From: Ureibacillus manganicus DSM 26584
Lineage (GTDB): Bacteria > Bacillota > Bacilli > Bacillales_A > Planococcaceae
Direction of reading: 5' to 3'
Length of the DNA: 64,000 nucleotides
Assembly: GCF_000772945.1 (NCBI RefSeq)
Contig: NZ_JPVN01000014.1
Span: forward strand, 46,556-110,555
Position numbers and translations under genes: made by a program. Below are positions 1 to 8,280 of this stretch, piece after piece. Below the pieces are notes generated by a model. It searched no databases. It was not told the DNA's origin and worked only from the letters and a program-made list of their open reading frames with translations. Every line of letters starts with the position of its first letter. Position 1 is the stretch's first letter.

Positions 1-1
1 T

Positions 2-718
2 TTAGACAAATATATTGGGCTTTCGTTCGGCGATGTGGAATATTATAGCGAACGTTTAGCTACATGTAATGGCCCGATTCTCGAGCCGGGTGTCGGAACG
101 GGTCGAATGCTGATTCCACTATTAGAACAGGGTTTAAAAGTAGATGGCTTCGATGTTTCAGAAGAAATGTTAACCATTTGCCGTACGAATTGCGAAAGCA
201 GGGGGCTGCAGCCACACCTATTTATAGGAAATATGGAATCTGTTTCACTCGATACAAAGTATGAGGTAATTATTGTACCAACTGGAACTTTTCTATTGCT
301 ACATAATCGTGAAGACTCAATAAAGGCATTAAAGAATTTCTACCACCATCTTGCTAATGGTGGCAAGCTATACATTGATCTATTTTTACAAACGGAATTC
401 CCAATAGACAAAGTATCCACAAGAACGTGGGAAACGAAAGACGGTGACCTTATTACTTTAGAAAGTAAAATGGTTGAAGTGGATTTTATGAATCAGTACA
501 CTATCTCTCATCATCGATACGAAAAATGGCGTAACGGACAACTAATTCAATCTGAATTAGAACGTTTTCCACTCCGTTGGTATGGGGTAGAGGAATTTAA
601 ACTGATTCTAGAACAAGTGGGATTCCAAGATATCATCATCTCTGCAGATTACCAACACGGCCAGTATCCTACAAAATCTACGAAAATGATTACGTTTGAA
701 GCGGTTGTTAAAAAATAA
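2..718 (+). CDS. Class I SAM-dependent methyltransferase, 5' end cut by window
   Basis: The reading frame is open from the first bases of the window. A GTG at 35 could start it, but the upstream in-frame residues (LDKYIGLSFGD) read as the normal family N-terminus, so the true start is probably outside. The SAM-binding motif I is visible as EPGVGTGRML, followed by an acidic strand end (DGFDVSEEML) and a motif IV region (IIVPTGTFLLL). The fold is that of small-molecule class I methyltransferases (Methyltransf_25 type). The substrate cannot be told from sequence. A hairpin terminator follows at 742. Confidence 0.8.
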   Translation, partial: LDKYIGLSFGDVEYYSERLATCNGPILEPGVGTGRMLIPLLEQGLKVDGFDVSEEMLTICRTNCESRGLQPHLFIGNMESVSLDTKYEVIIVPTGTFLLLHNREDSIKALKNFYHHLANGGKLYIDLFLQTEFPIDKVSTRTWETKDGDLITLESKMVEVDFMNQYTISHHRYEKWRNGQLIQSELERFPLRWYGVEEFKLILEQVGFQDIIISADYQHGQYPTKSTKMITFEAVVKK

Positions 719-741
719 AACCATAAATAGAGCATTAACTG

Positions 742-777
742 ACAGCCCCTGCATATAAAAGCATTGGCTGTTTTTTC
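742..777 (+). terminator. Intrinsic terminator
   Basis: The arms ACAGCC and GGCTGT, with an inner TGC/GCA pair, are followed by six T residues. It ends the methyltransferase transcript. Confidence 0.7.
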
Positions 778-883
778 ATTACAAAATTCTACTGCTCCTT
801 TTAGTCATCCCAAAAGGATTCAGAGAAAAATTGTTGAAGTTATATAGAAACATATCACAGTGAATTTAAATTGGAGGAATAGA

Positions 884-1426
884 ATGTTAAAGCGGAAATA
901 CGGAGATCGACCTGGTTGGCAGCGAGTAGATGAAAAACAATATGCGCAAACCTACTTAGAAACTACTGAATTTAAAGGGTACGTCACACTCGTAAAAACC
1001 ATAAAAGTTTCAAAACCGCTTTTCGTGAACTATGGCGGTACGGAGAATGTTTGTATTGTGGGGGATGGGTATTCCTGGCTTCAGCATTTTCCTTTGAACG
1101 AAAACTATTCTGTGACAACAATGTTTGACCCTGAAGGGAGAATTATTCAATGGTATATTGATATCTGTAAGGAAATAGGAGTTGAAGACCAAATACCTTG
1201 GATGGATGATTTATATTTAGACCTGATCGTATTGCCAACTGGTGAAATCTACGAAAAAGATGCGGACGAACTTGAAGATGCATATATAAAAGGATGGATC
1301 GACAAACCCCTATATGACCTGGCATGGATGGAATTGAAAAAGCTAAAAAGGTTAATTGAAGAAAATCAATTCCAGTTAATAAAATTATCAAAAGAGCATA
1401 AAGAAATAGTAGAAAGCCAATATTGA
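884..1426 (+). CDS. DUF402 domain-containing protein
   Basis: A 180-residue protein. A GGAGG site at 873-877 places the start at the ATG at 884 and not at the in-frame GTG at 860. The C-terminal half carries the DUF402 signature: an acidic DDLYLDLIVLPTGE strand, then DADELEDAYIKG and a helical tail. Studied members of DUF402 (Staphylococcus Ntdp) are nucleoside di/triphosphate phosphatases that use metal-binding acidic residues. Whether this member has that activity is inference. It lies just upstream of a Nudix hydrolase, another nucleotide-phosphate enzyme, with a gap of 35 bases. Confidence 0.75.
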   Translation: MLKRKYGDRPGWQRVDEKQYAQTYLETTEFKGYVTLVKTIKVSKPLFVNYGGTENVCIVGDGYSWLQHFPLNENYSVTTMFDPEGRIIQWYIDICKEIGVEDQIPWMDDLYLDLIVLPTGEIYEKDADELEDAYIKGWIDKPLYDLAWMELKKLKRLIEENQFQLIKLSKEHKEIVESQY

Positions 1427-1461
1427 TTCATTAATTTGGCTTGATTTTTGGAGGAATTGAC

Positions 1462-1917
1462 GTGGCAAAAGTTACACTGACAAACATGTGCATGATCTAC
1501 GATAAAGAAAATAATAAAGTACTCGTTCAAGATCGCATTAAATCTTGGAAAGGGATTTCATTTCCTGGTGGACATGTGGAGGATGGGGAAAGTCTTATCG
1601 ACTCTACAATTAGAGAAGTGAAGGAAGAAACGGGTTTGACGGTTTCAAATTTAGAATCATGTGGCGTAATCTATTGGTTTAATAACGAAACAGGTGAAAA
1701 GTATTTTGTGTTTCAATACCGTACAGAAGAATTTAGTGGCGAATTATTACATAAAACTGATGAAGGTAGTAATTTCTGGGTGGATCTTGAAGAATTATCG
1801 AACCTCCACTTTGCAGAAGGTATGGATGAAAGATTGTCGATGTTCCTTGAGAAAGAGTATTCAGAAGGATTCGGTAGTTGGAATCAACATCAACCTGGGA
1901 AGTTACAATTTCAATAG
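1462..1917 (+). CDS. Nudix hydrolase (8-oxo-dGTP diphosphatase-like)
   Basis: A 151-residue protein. The GGAGGA site at 1450-1455 points to the GTG at 1462, not to the TTG at 1441. The complete Nudix box is present: GGHVEDGES followed by REVKEETGL, which supplies the glycine, arginine and paired glutamates that bind the metal. This family hydrolyses nucleoside diphosphates linked to another group; MutT/YtkD-like housecleaning of oxidised nucleotides is the usual call at this size. Substrate is not determined by sequence. The gene ends in its own terminator. Confidence 0.85.
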   Translation: MAKVTLTNMCMIYDKENNKVLVQDRIKSWKGISFPGGHVEDGESLIDSTIREVKEETGLTVSNLESCGVIYWFNNETGEKYFVFQYRTEEFSGELLHKTDEGSNFWVDLEELSNLHFAEGMDERLSMFLEKEYSEGFGSWNQHQPGKLQFQ

Positions 1918-1941
1918 TTCAATTTATCAAAGCAGAATAGT

Positions 1942-1976
1942 AGCTTAGGGATCATATTAAGTCTCTAAGCTTTTTA
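1942..1976 (+). terminator. Intrinsic terminator
   Basis: The arms AGCTTAG and CTAAGCT enclose a loop of about 16 bases and run into TTTTT. Confidence 0.7.
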
Positions 1977-2105
1977 AGTATAAAGATATTTCGTGCAATG
2001 GATGGTTACTCAACGACCAATGAATCTGAATGAATTGAAACTTATTATAGGAGTGAATCGTATATTAACAAAGAATGGTAACCACTCTTTTTAGGAGGTA
2101 TACCA

Positions 2106-2420
2106 ATGGAATATTTCGCTGAAATCACGATTTTTGTAATATTGATGATCCCCGTTTACGGTTTATTAATCTGGTCGTACTTAGAGCCTGAAGAAAGTAT
2201 GCTTTTCGGAAATCGCTGGAAGTATAAAGAAGATCCAGAACCATCCCAAAAAGCAATACGCCATACGAAGTTTACATCGATGACAGCCATGATTGGAATT
2301 CCAGTGGTTGTAATAAGTGTGCTATCTAGCTCTCTTATTCTCAAATTAGTACCGGTAATCGTCATTTTGATATATATCTTTGGTGCACTAAAGATATTTG
2401 TATCTGAAGAAGATTCATAA
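2106..2420 (+). CDS. Small membrane protein, unknown function
   Basis: A 104-residue protein with a strong AGGAGGT site eight bases before ATG. Residues 5-25 form a first membrane helix, a polar middle section carries EPEESMLFGNRWKYKEDPEPSQ, and two more hydrophobic stretches (about 60-75 and 78-98) follow. I recognise no family. It is the first of a run of four very small genes in the same direction (2106-3396) that may be co-transcribed. Confidence 0.6.
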   Translation: MEYFAEITIFVILMIPVYGLLIWSYLEPEESMLFGNRWKYKEDPEPSQKAIRHTKFTSMTAMIGIPVVVISVLSSSLILKLVPVIVILIYIFGALKIFVSEEDS

Positions 2421-2456
2421 ACTATGCGCGTTTTAAGAAATAAGGAGGTTTCCAAC

Positions 2457-2636
2457 TTGAGCAATGATAAGAAATGTCCAAATTGTAATGGGAGTGAGTT
2501 TAAAGAGGCTACAGATTTTATTCCTATCAGACTTAAAAAATCCTCTTTTACTGGATCAAATAAAATCTATACTTTTTGTTTAAATTGCGGGGAAGTCGTT
2601 TCGATTAGAATTGAAAATCCTGAAAAGTTCAGGTAA
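2457..2636 (+). CDS. Small zinc-ribbon protein
   Basis: A 59-residue protein. AAGGAGG at 2442-2448 sits eight bases before a TTG at 2457, so TTG is the likely start rather than the upstream ATG at 2424. Two CxxC pairs (CPNC near residue 7 and CLNC near residue 45) form a probable zinc ribbon. No partner or activity is recognisable; such proteins are often nucleic-acid or protein adaptors. Confidence 0.65.
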   Translation: MSNDKKCPNCNGSEFKEATDFIPIRLKKSSFTGSNKIYTFCLNCGEVVSIRIENPEKFR

Positions 2637-2690
2637 TAAAGGTACGCTCTTAAACTACTTCTTATCATTTATGGAGAAAGGGTGGGTTTA

Positions 2691-2966
2691 ATGGAGAATG
2701 ATGTTTTGATGTTTATAATGGTCATATTAGTACAGTTGATATTTGCCAGTTTAATGTTGGGCATATTCACTTCCTACTTTGTGAACAGCAGAAAGAAAGG
2801 ATTTGTGTTTTTAACGATTTATTTATTACTAACTATTAACTCACTATATTCTGGATATCAATATTCAGCGATAGTTGGGACTAGTATCGTGTTGATAAAC
2901 ATTGGATTAGGGATAGTTTCTTACTTTGTTATTAGAAAAAGACTTACAAATGTTAGTGATAGTTAG
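2691..2966 (+). CDS. Small integral membrane protein, unknown function
   Basis: A 91-residue protein with three predicted membrane helices and a basic C-terminus. The AAAGGG stretch at 2677-2682 fits the ATG at 2691 better than the GTG at 2682. No family recognised. It sits in the run of tiny genes between 2.1 and 3.4 kb. Confidence 0.55.
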   Translation: MENDVLMFIMVILVQLIFASLMLGIFTSYFVNSRKKGFVFLTIYLLLTINSLYSGYQYSAIVGTSIVLINIGLGIVSYFVIRKRLTNVSDS

Positions 2967-3030
2967 GAGGTAACCATTTGAAAGTGGATGGGGTTTGATT
3001 AAAATAACTCACCAAAAGGAAGGAGAAGTT

Positions 3031-3396
3031 ATGTCTAGGCTTCACAAATTTATTTTATTAGTAGCAATTTTAATAATAATATTTGTCTTATCACCAATTA
3101 TTTATGTGGAAGCGAACAAAAAGATTTTTGAGAATCGGGTAACTGAATATCTAGTAAACGAAAAAGGCTATCACCCGAATGATATTGAATTAGTAGAAGG
3201 TGTTTATGGATTTAAAATGCCTGAATTCTATACAAAGGTGATTTTTAAAGACGAACCTTATATTGTATACACATACTTTGCTCACGGTAGTGTAGCTCAG
3301 TTTGATTATGAAATTATAGACAATGTCTACAATAGAATTACTTTTAAGGAATTAAAAAATTATGATTCCAATGGATCAATTGATAAGTATAAATAA
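3031..3396 (+). CDS. DUF3139-like membrane-anchored protein
   Basis: A 121-residue protein. The start is the ATG at 3031, preceded by GGAAGGAG; the frame stays open to a TTG at 2995. One N-terminal membrane helix (residues 7-27) is followed by an outer or inner soluble domain with the string YLVNEKGYHPNDIELVEG and a later VIFKDEPY. That pattern matches the Bacillales DUF3139 family of short, single-pass proteins of unknown function. Family assignment is from memory of the motif. Confidence 0.55.
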   Translation: MSRLHKFILLVAILIIIFVLSPIIYVEANKKIFENRVTEYLVNEKGYHPNDIELVEGVYGFKMPEFYTKVIFKDEPYIVYTYFAHGSVAQFDYEIIDNVYNRITFKELKNYDSNGSIDKYK

Positions 3397-3429
3397 AGTA
3401 TAGTCATGTCTCTTTTATAAGTAAGTAGT

Positions 3430-3687
3430 TTAAGATAATTTAAATCTCCTATAGAAAAACCTTACTGCGTAAAAAACAACGAAAAATATGCCGTTTAATA
3501 TGGCAGTCAAAAAAGTCCCCCGAAATATTGTATAAATCAAGTATAGAGGTGTGAACATGTACATATCTCTATCAATCCCCTCGTATGCGTAGGAAGGGTA
3601 ATAATACATAGCAGAATCTATAAAGGATACTAATGTTAATAACACTGCCATTACTAATGGGAAATTCGACTTGAAAAATCTTTTCAA
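3430..3687 (-). CDS. Small membrane protein, unknown function
   Basis: An 85-residue protein read on the minus strand. The AAGGGG site lies only two bases before the ATG at 3696, so the TTG at 3687 (nine bases further in) is the better start. Two hydrophobic helices flank a Tyr-rich stretch (MYYYPSYAYEG). No family recognised. It is convergent with the DUF3139-like gene and divergent from the acyltransferase gene. Confidence 0.5.
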   Translation of the reverse strand: MKRFFKSNFPLVMAVLLTLVSFIDSAMYYYPSYAYEGIDRDMYMFTPLYLIYTIFRGTFLTAILNGIFFVVFYAVRFFYRRFKLS

Positions 3688-3792
3688 AACAAACATCCCC
3701 TTATTATGTTATTTGAAATAAGCTTCCGAAAAGTACGGTTTAGAAGATTATATTTTTCAAAAAAATGTATATGGATTTTTTTGTATATATTG

Positions 3793-3798
3793 TATAAT
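3793..3798 (+). promoter_or_regulatory. Candidate -10 box of acyltransferase gene
   Basis: TATAAT stands 31 bases before the acyltransferase ATG. The -35 region is poor (TGGATT 15 bases upstream), so only the -10 is offered. Confidence 0.4.
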
Positions 3799-3828
3799 CT
3801 AGCAGAAAACCGTTTAAAGGGGAAGTTT

Positions 3829-4958
3829 ATGAACAATATTAGCAGGAATTTAAGACAACATGATTTAGATTGGATCAAGGTATTAGCTACATTTATCGTT
3901 TTTCTATATCATTGTTCCATGTTTTTTAATACCTTTGCTTGGCACATTAAAAACAATGAAATCAATCAATCTACTATTCAATTTTTTTCTCTCTTAGTCG
4001 GCAATTGGATTATGCCGATATTTTTGTGATTTCAGGAATTGGTACATATTTTGCCTTATCGAAAAGAACTACACAAAGTTTTGTTAAGGAAAGGTTTCAC
4101 CGCCTGGGTATCCCATTGCTTCTAGGAATCTTTCTATTGTCACCACCACAAGTATATATTGAAAGAGTAACAGCGAATGAATATGAGGGGTCATTCTTTT
4201 CATTTTTCCCTCATTATTTCGATGGCTTCTATTTAGAGATCGGTGGTTCTGGAAACTTTGCATTTTTCGGTCATCATCTATGGTATTTACTAGGATTATT
4301 GTTATTTTCAATGATTACATTGCCACTTTTCCTAAAAGGAAGGAAAAAGGGGAAGAAATCGGAGGAATTTGGATTCTTCCATTACTTTGTATTACCCATT
4401 CCACTGATTGCTCTAGCTTTGACTACTAATAATATTTTGAATTTAGGTAGTTGGGGAATTTTATTTTATCTAACTTTATATATATATGGTTACTATTTCT
4501 TTTCAAATGCCTCGTTAAAGGTATTCGTTCGAAAAGTAGAAGTACTTACCGGGGTTTTAAGTGTTCTTAGTACTGCTGGATATCTTATCTGGGTGATATA
4601 TTTTGGATTTCCAGAAACAGTTTCAATTACTTGGGCACTTTTTATGGCGCTGCGAGTCATCTTAGTTTGGAATGTTCTATTCTTTATCTTCTATCTAGCA
4701 GATAAATACTTAAACTTCTCAAATAGTACCTTAAAATATGCAAGCGATGCATCTATGCCGTTTTATGTGCTCCATCAACCTATTATTATTTTGCTCGGCT
4801 TTTTTATTTATAACCTAGATTGGGAGATTCCTATTAAGGCCGTATTTTTGGTAGTAATCGCATTTAGCAGCATAATGATTGTCTATCACGTAATCATTCG
4901 CCGAAATAATTGGCTGCGTGTTTTGTTTGGATTAAAGATGATTAAGGATAGGAGATGA
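3829..4958 (+). pseudogene. Acyltransferase family 3 membrane protein, frameshifted
   Basis: The first frame starts at the ATG at 3829 (AAAGGGGAAG upstream) and reads RQHDLDWIKVLATFIVFLYHC, the typical start of acyltransferase-3 proteins that move acyl groups onto surface sugars or lipids. It stops at 4029 right after IMPIF. The next frame continues without a break as FVISGIGTYFALSKRTT and runs through about nine membrane helices to 4958. Adding one T to the T-run at 4021-4025 would restore a single protein of about 377 residues. This is either a real inactivation, slippage-prone phase variation, or a base-calling error in a homopolymer. The gene is tightly followed by a GNAT gene (four-base gap). 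Confidence 0.85.
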
Positions 4959-4962
4959 AAAA

Positions 4963-5517
4963 ATGTTTACAATTGACTGTGGGGACATCTTACTACGTGA
5001 ATTTCAAGTCGAGGATGTAGATGCGATTTATGAAATTACGAACCAACCAGAAGTTTACGAATTTCTACCTGATTGGAAATCCACAAGAGAGCAAAGATTC
5101 AACTGGGTAACTAATTATGAAATCCCTTCAAATAAGAGTTTCTTAGAAGCAGTGCCGAATATTGAGGAGCAGAGGTATTTGAGGTTGGGGATCGTCTTAA
5201 AAGAAACGGGTGAATTTATTGGATTTTGTACTACAGGAATTAAAGAGGAACTTCCAGCACCAAATCGAGAAATTGCTTTTGGGATTTCAAAGTACCACAC
5301 AAACAAAGGATATACATCACTAGCAGTAAAGGGTTTGATTCAATTTTTGTTTGCGAATACAAATGTGGAATGTTTAAATGCAGTGGCATTGGAACGGAAT
5401 GTCGGATCGAATCGTGTCATTCAAAAAAATGGTTTCGAATTTGTGGGGCAAATTGAAATTGATAAGGAACTTCATAATCATTATGTGCTACAAAAGAGTG
5501 AATGGCAGGGTAGATGA
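4963..5517 (+). CDS. GNAT family N-acetyltransferase (RimJ/RimL-like)
   Basis: A 184-residue protein with ATG at 4963 after an AGGAG site. It follows the RimJ/RimL pattern: an N-terminal LLREFQVEDVDAIYEITNQPEVYEFL segment, a central beta-strand (GEFIGFCTTGI), then AFGISKYHTNKGYTSLAVKGLI where the acetyl-CoA pyrophosphate loop is expected, and the C-terminal ALERNVGSNRVIQKNGFEFVG. Such enzymes acetylate protein N-termini, small amines or antibiotics; the acceptor here is unknown. It is four bases downstream of the broken acyltransferase gene and has its own terminator. Confidence 0.8.
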   Translation: MFTIDCGDILLREFQVEDVDAIYEITNQPEVYEFLPDWKSTREQRFNWVTNYEIPSNKSFLEAVPNIEEQRYLRLGIVLKETGEFIGFCTTGIKEELPAPNREIAFGISKYHTNKGYTSLAVKGLIQFLFANTNVECLNAVALERNVGSNRVIQKNGFEFVGQIEIDKELHNHYVLQKSEWQGR

Positions 5518-5530
5518 TTTTCGGAAGGGG

Positions 5531-5561
5531 CGATTACTTAAGATGAGTAATCGTTTTTTTT
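5531..5561 (+). terminator. Intrinsic terminator
   Basis: Perfect arms CGATTACT and AGTAATCG followed by eight T residues, immediately after the GNAT gene. Confidence 0.9.
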
Positions 5562-5597
5562 ATGGAGTGGAGAAAGTTCTAATAAGTCTCCTTAGAA

Positions 5598-5797
5598 TAA
5601 TAGACAATCCAGCCGGGATAATAGACAAAAGAGGGCAGATAATAGACACACTTAGAAAGCAGAGCGGATATTAGACACTCAAGTCAGCATAATAGACCAA
5701 AGAGGGCAAATAATAGACAAACGGAGCTGGATAATAGACACACGTAGAAAGCAGAGCAGATAATAGACATACGCAGAAAGCTCAGGAGATAATAGAA
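5598..5797. repeat. TAATAGACA short-spaced repeat array (array 1)
   Basis: The word TAGACA, or one-base variants such as TAGACC and TAGAAT, recurs at 5601, 5622, 5643, 5672, 5693, 5714, 5735, 5764 and 5793, giving spacings of 21 or 29 bases. Two kinds of filler alternate: a short one like AAGAGGGCAGA and a longer one like CACTTAGAAAGCAGAGCGGA. There is no open reading frame with a start signal through it. It begins the 895-base gene-free stretch 5518-6412. Function unknown. Confidence 0.8.
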
Positions 5798-5810
5798 TTT
5801 TTCATTTGTA

Positions 5811-5839
5811 ACTATATTATCCTCGGGGGATAATATAGT
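5811..5839. repeat. Perfect 12-bp inverted repeat
   Basis: ACTATATTATCC and GGATAATATAGT flank a five-base loop. No T-run follows on either strand, so it is not a standard terminator. It separates arrays 1 and 2 and may be a hairpin boundary or protein site. Confidence 0.6.
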
Positions 5840-5901
5840 ACATTCCTATTTTATTTCCTACAGCTTCTATAGTTAATGGCTACCTGCAGTAGAGGCCCGC
5901 A

Positions 5902-6300
5902 ACTAAATTCTAATAACACCCTGATTTTTTCTAATATGTACCTGAGATTTTCTAATAACTCACTGAAACTTTCTAATAACTCCTCTGCAGAACCCAGGCG
6001 CTCGACTAAATTCTAATAACACCCTGATTTTTTCTAATAAGTGCCTCAGATTTTCTAATAACTCACTGAAACTTTCTAATAACTCTTCTGCAGAACTCAA
6101 GCGCACGACTAAATTCTAATAATACCCTGATTTTTTCTAATATGTACCTGAGATTTTCTAATAACTCACTGAAACTTTCTAATAACTCCTCTGAAGAACG
6201 CAAGCGGTCGACTAAATTCTAATAACACCCAGAATTTTTCTAATAAGTACCTCAGATTTTCTAATAACTCATAGGAAATTTCTAATATCCACACAACAAA
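5902..6300. repeat. 103-bp tandem repeat, four copies (array 2)
   Basis: Units begin with ACTAAATTCTAATAA at 5902, 6005, 6108 and 6211, an exact spacing of 103 bases each time. Every unit holds four TTCTAATA words roughly 23-33 bases apart, separated by CACCCTGATTTT, GTACCTGAGATT and CTCACTGAAACT type fillers, and ends in CTCTGCAGAACCCAAGCG. Copies differ by scattered point changes. No coding sense is visible. Confidence 0.9.
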
Positions 6301-6412
6301 CCCAAAAGCACTAATTCTCTAAGAAGGAATTTAACGCTCCAATATGGAATTTATTAAAGTTATACGTCTGTTAAGGCATACGCAGTTAGTTAGAAACAAG
6401 AGGTGAGAAGTA

Positions 6413-6859
6413 TTGAAAATATATCAAGCAACAATCGAAGATTTAGATGGAGTATCAAACTTATTTAACTTTTATCGGATGTTTTATAATCAGGAATCTG
6501 ATTTAGAAGGGGCTAAAACTTACATAAAGCAAAGGATTGAAAAAGAGGAATCCGTTATATTTGTCGTTAAAGTAGAACAAAATTATCTTGGATTTACTCA
6601 ACTTTATCCAACATTTTCATCAATTTCTATGAAACGAGCATGGATTTTAAATGACTTATATGTTGATGTAGAAGCTAGAAAACAAGGCGTAGGTGAGATG
6701 CTACTACATAAAGCAAAAGAATTTGCTATTGAAACAGGAGCGAAAAGCTTAAGTTTAAGTACAGCGCCAGATAATTATTCTGCTCAAAAATTATACGAAA
6801 AAAATGGATACGAAAAAGATTCAACATTTTATCATTATGAATTAGATTTAGCTAAATAG
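6413..6859 (+). CDS. GNAT family N-acetyltransferase
   Basis: A 148-residue protein starting with TTG at 6413 (AGAGGTGAG upstream). The acetyl-CoA binding motif A is clear: LNDLYVDVEARKQGVGEMLL, where the R/Q-x-x-G-x-G loop holds the cofactor. The tail LSTAPDNYSAQKLYEKNGYEKD matches motif B of this family. It resembles small aminoglycoside- or amine-acetylating GNATs, but the acceptor is not predictable. It is monocistronic, between repeat array 2 and a convergent non-coding element. Confidence 0.85.
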   Translation: MKIYQATIEDLDGVSNLFNFYRMFYNQESDLEGAKTYIKQRIEKEESVIFVVKVEQNYLGFTQLYPTFSSISMKRAWILNDLYVDVEARKQGVGEMLLHKAKEFAIETGAKSLSLSTAPDNYSAQKLYEKNGYEKDSTFYHYELDLAK

Positions 6860-6881
6860 TTTTTGCATTGGAAAATAAAAA

Positions 6882-7110
6882 ACCCGGAAATAAATTTCCG
6901 GGTCGATGTCACTTACGATCTGCCTCCATGACAAACTGCCTCCGCTTCCGCTAGGATTTACCTTGCATTAGCTTTCCTCAGTTGACGGTCCTTCTGAGTT
7001 AACGATCATTCGCACTCATCGGGTTAACCCTCCTTAGTCACATAGACTTGAAGTGAAATCTTTAATAGTATAGATCGTTCTCACATTTTCATACGCACTT
7101 TTTTAAAAAT
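6882..7110 (-). ncRNA. Candidate structured non-coding RNA ending in a terminator
   Basis: On the minus strand a GC-rich, gene-free segment of about 200 bases ends in a strong terminator: a perfect nine-base stem (ACCCGGAAA/TTTCCGGGT, 6882-6903) followed by TTTTTTATTTT. Upstream, the segment can form further hairpins (CTCAG/CTGAG, GCTA/TAGC) and is visibly richer in G and C than flanking spacers. A TATACT box near 7072 could be its -10. No gene follows on that strand, so it is not a leader of a neighbour. I compared it by eye with common riboswitches, SRP RNA and tmRNA and saw no match; the identity and the 5' end are unknown. Confidence 0.45.
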
Positions 7111-7146
7111 AATGAACTAGCTCTAAAACGTCCATACTAATAAGCA

Positions 7147-7734
7147 CTAACGGATCACAAACACTTTCCTAAACACAGGAAAAATAATATACCCAAGAAA
7201 AACCCCTAAAACATTTAAAATTAAATCATCAATATCCAAACTTCCTCGTCTTGTCAAAAACTGTACGAATTCAATCAAACTAATTGATCCTATAGAAATC
7301 AAAATCAGCTGCATCATAGAAGGTGCATTTTTAACATATCGATAATACAACCCAAAAGGAATAAATAAACCGATATTTGCCCCCAAATTATAAAGTGCAA
7401 TCAAAAAACTAACACTGTCAGTTAAATAATAAGAAATCGTCTCTAACGGAATTAAATTCACAGATCCATTATTAGCACCACCTGGCCTAAAATATAATAA
7501 AATAAGCAAAACTAGCGCATATAAAAAAATTAATCTATTGAGACTCCGCTTTGATATTCGAACTTCCTCTTTACGAATCCAACTAACCCCAAACAAAAAT
7601 ACAAAAAGGATCAGAACCCAAACGACTACAATAACAATTGAATGTAGATATTTAGTCAACTCAATCCAAACAGGGAAAAAGATGAAAAAGACAATTTGAG
7701 AAAATAAAATACTTAATTTCATGCTTTTGTTCAT
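7147..7734 (-). CDS. VanZ family membrane protein
   Basis: A 195-residue protein with five or six membrane helices. The VanZ signature is present: NLGANIGLFIPFG near the middle, then LIEFVQFLTRRGSLDIDDLILNVLG with the conserved E-F-x-Q and D-x-D-D-x-x-x-N residues. VanZ relatives influence cell-envelope drug resistance (teicoplanin in the namesake), but most family members have no known function. The start is the ATG at 7734; the ribosome site (GGCGGA) is weak and an ATG at 7722 is an alternative. Confidence 0.8.
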   Translation of the reverse strand: MNKSMKLSILFSQIVFFIFFPVWIELTKYLHSIVIVVVWVLILFVFLFGVSWIRKEEVRISKRSLNRLIFLYALVLLILLYFRPGGANNGSVNLIPLETISYYLTDSVSFLIALYNLGANIGLFIPFGLYYRYVKNAPSMMQLILISIGSISLIEFVQFLTRRGSLDIDDLILNVLGVFLGYIIFPVFRKVFVIR

Positions 7735-7842
7735 TCACATAATCCGCCATTTCTAATTGTTCATGAGCAAATTATAACAGTTAAAGGGATTATTAGTCTC
7801 ATAGAGAATTACTTAGTGAGTATAAAGGATTGGGGGGCTAAG

Positions 7843-8211
7843 ATGAACAGAAGATATTTGTTTCTACTCATAGCATTACTATCAACAGTCATTCTCGTAA
7901 GCTGCTCAAATGAGCCCGAAAGAGAAGAAGTGATCGAAGCTCGAGATGATCAGTATGGAGAAATTCGATCCGTAGCATGGGATTTTATTCAACAAAATGA
8001 TTGGCATACTAGGGCAGATGAAAATTGGGAAAGTGCAAAAGTAGAGAAAATACTAGCTGATGATCGCTATGAAATATTAGATCCTACGGTTGAAGGCAAA
8101 GAGGTATTCAGTGTTTCTTTTAAAGATATAGAAAATGTTGTAGTCGGTACACCTCAAATCCTTGTTGATCCAAAAACAAAAAAAGTAGTTGGTTATATGT
8201 TAGGTGAATAA
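7843..8211 (+). CDS. Putative lipoprotein, unknown function
   Basis: A 122-residue protein starting at the ATG at 7843, right after a GGGGGG site; the in-frame GTG at 7816 is less likely. A signal peptide ends in the lipobox LVSC (Cys21), so it should be anchored outside the membrane. The mature part reads EEVIEARDDQYGEIRSVAWDFIQQ and ends DPKTKKVVGYMLGE, a pattern seen in short Bacillus lipoproteins without known role. It is convergent with the heme O synthase gene. Confidence 0.6.
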   Translation: MNRRYLFLLIALLSTVILVSCSNEPEREEVIEARDDQYGEIRSVAWDFIQQNDWHTRADENWESAKVEKILADDRYEILDPTVEGKEVFSVSFKDIENVVVGTPQILVDPKTKKVVGYMLGE

Positions 8212-8242
8212 AAAATCGTCAAAGGGCAGGTGGGGTATAGTA

Positions 8243-8280
8243 AATAAAAAGGGAAATCCTCCTTCACGGAAGATTCCCCT
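8243..8280 (-). terminator. Intrinsic terminator of heme O synthase gene
   Basis: On the minus strand GGGAATCTTCC pairs with GGAGGATTTCCC and is followed by TTTTTATTTA. The gene's stop codon lies inside the outer arm. Confidence 0.8.

Noticed and set aside
5378..5674. Plus-strand open frame overlapping the GNAT gene end and array 1
   Set aside because: It is a shifted frame of the GNAT gene continuing into repeats.
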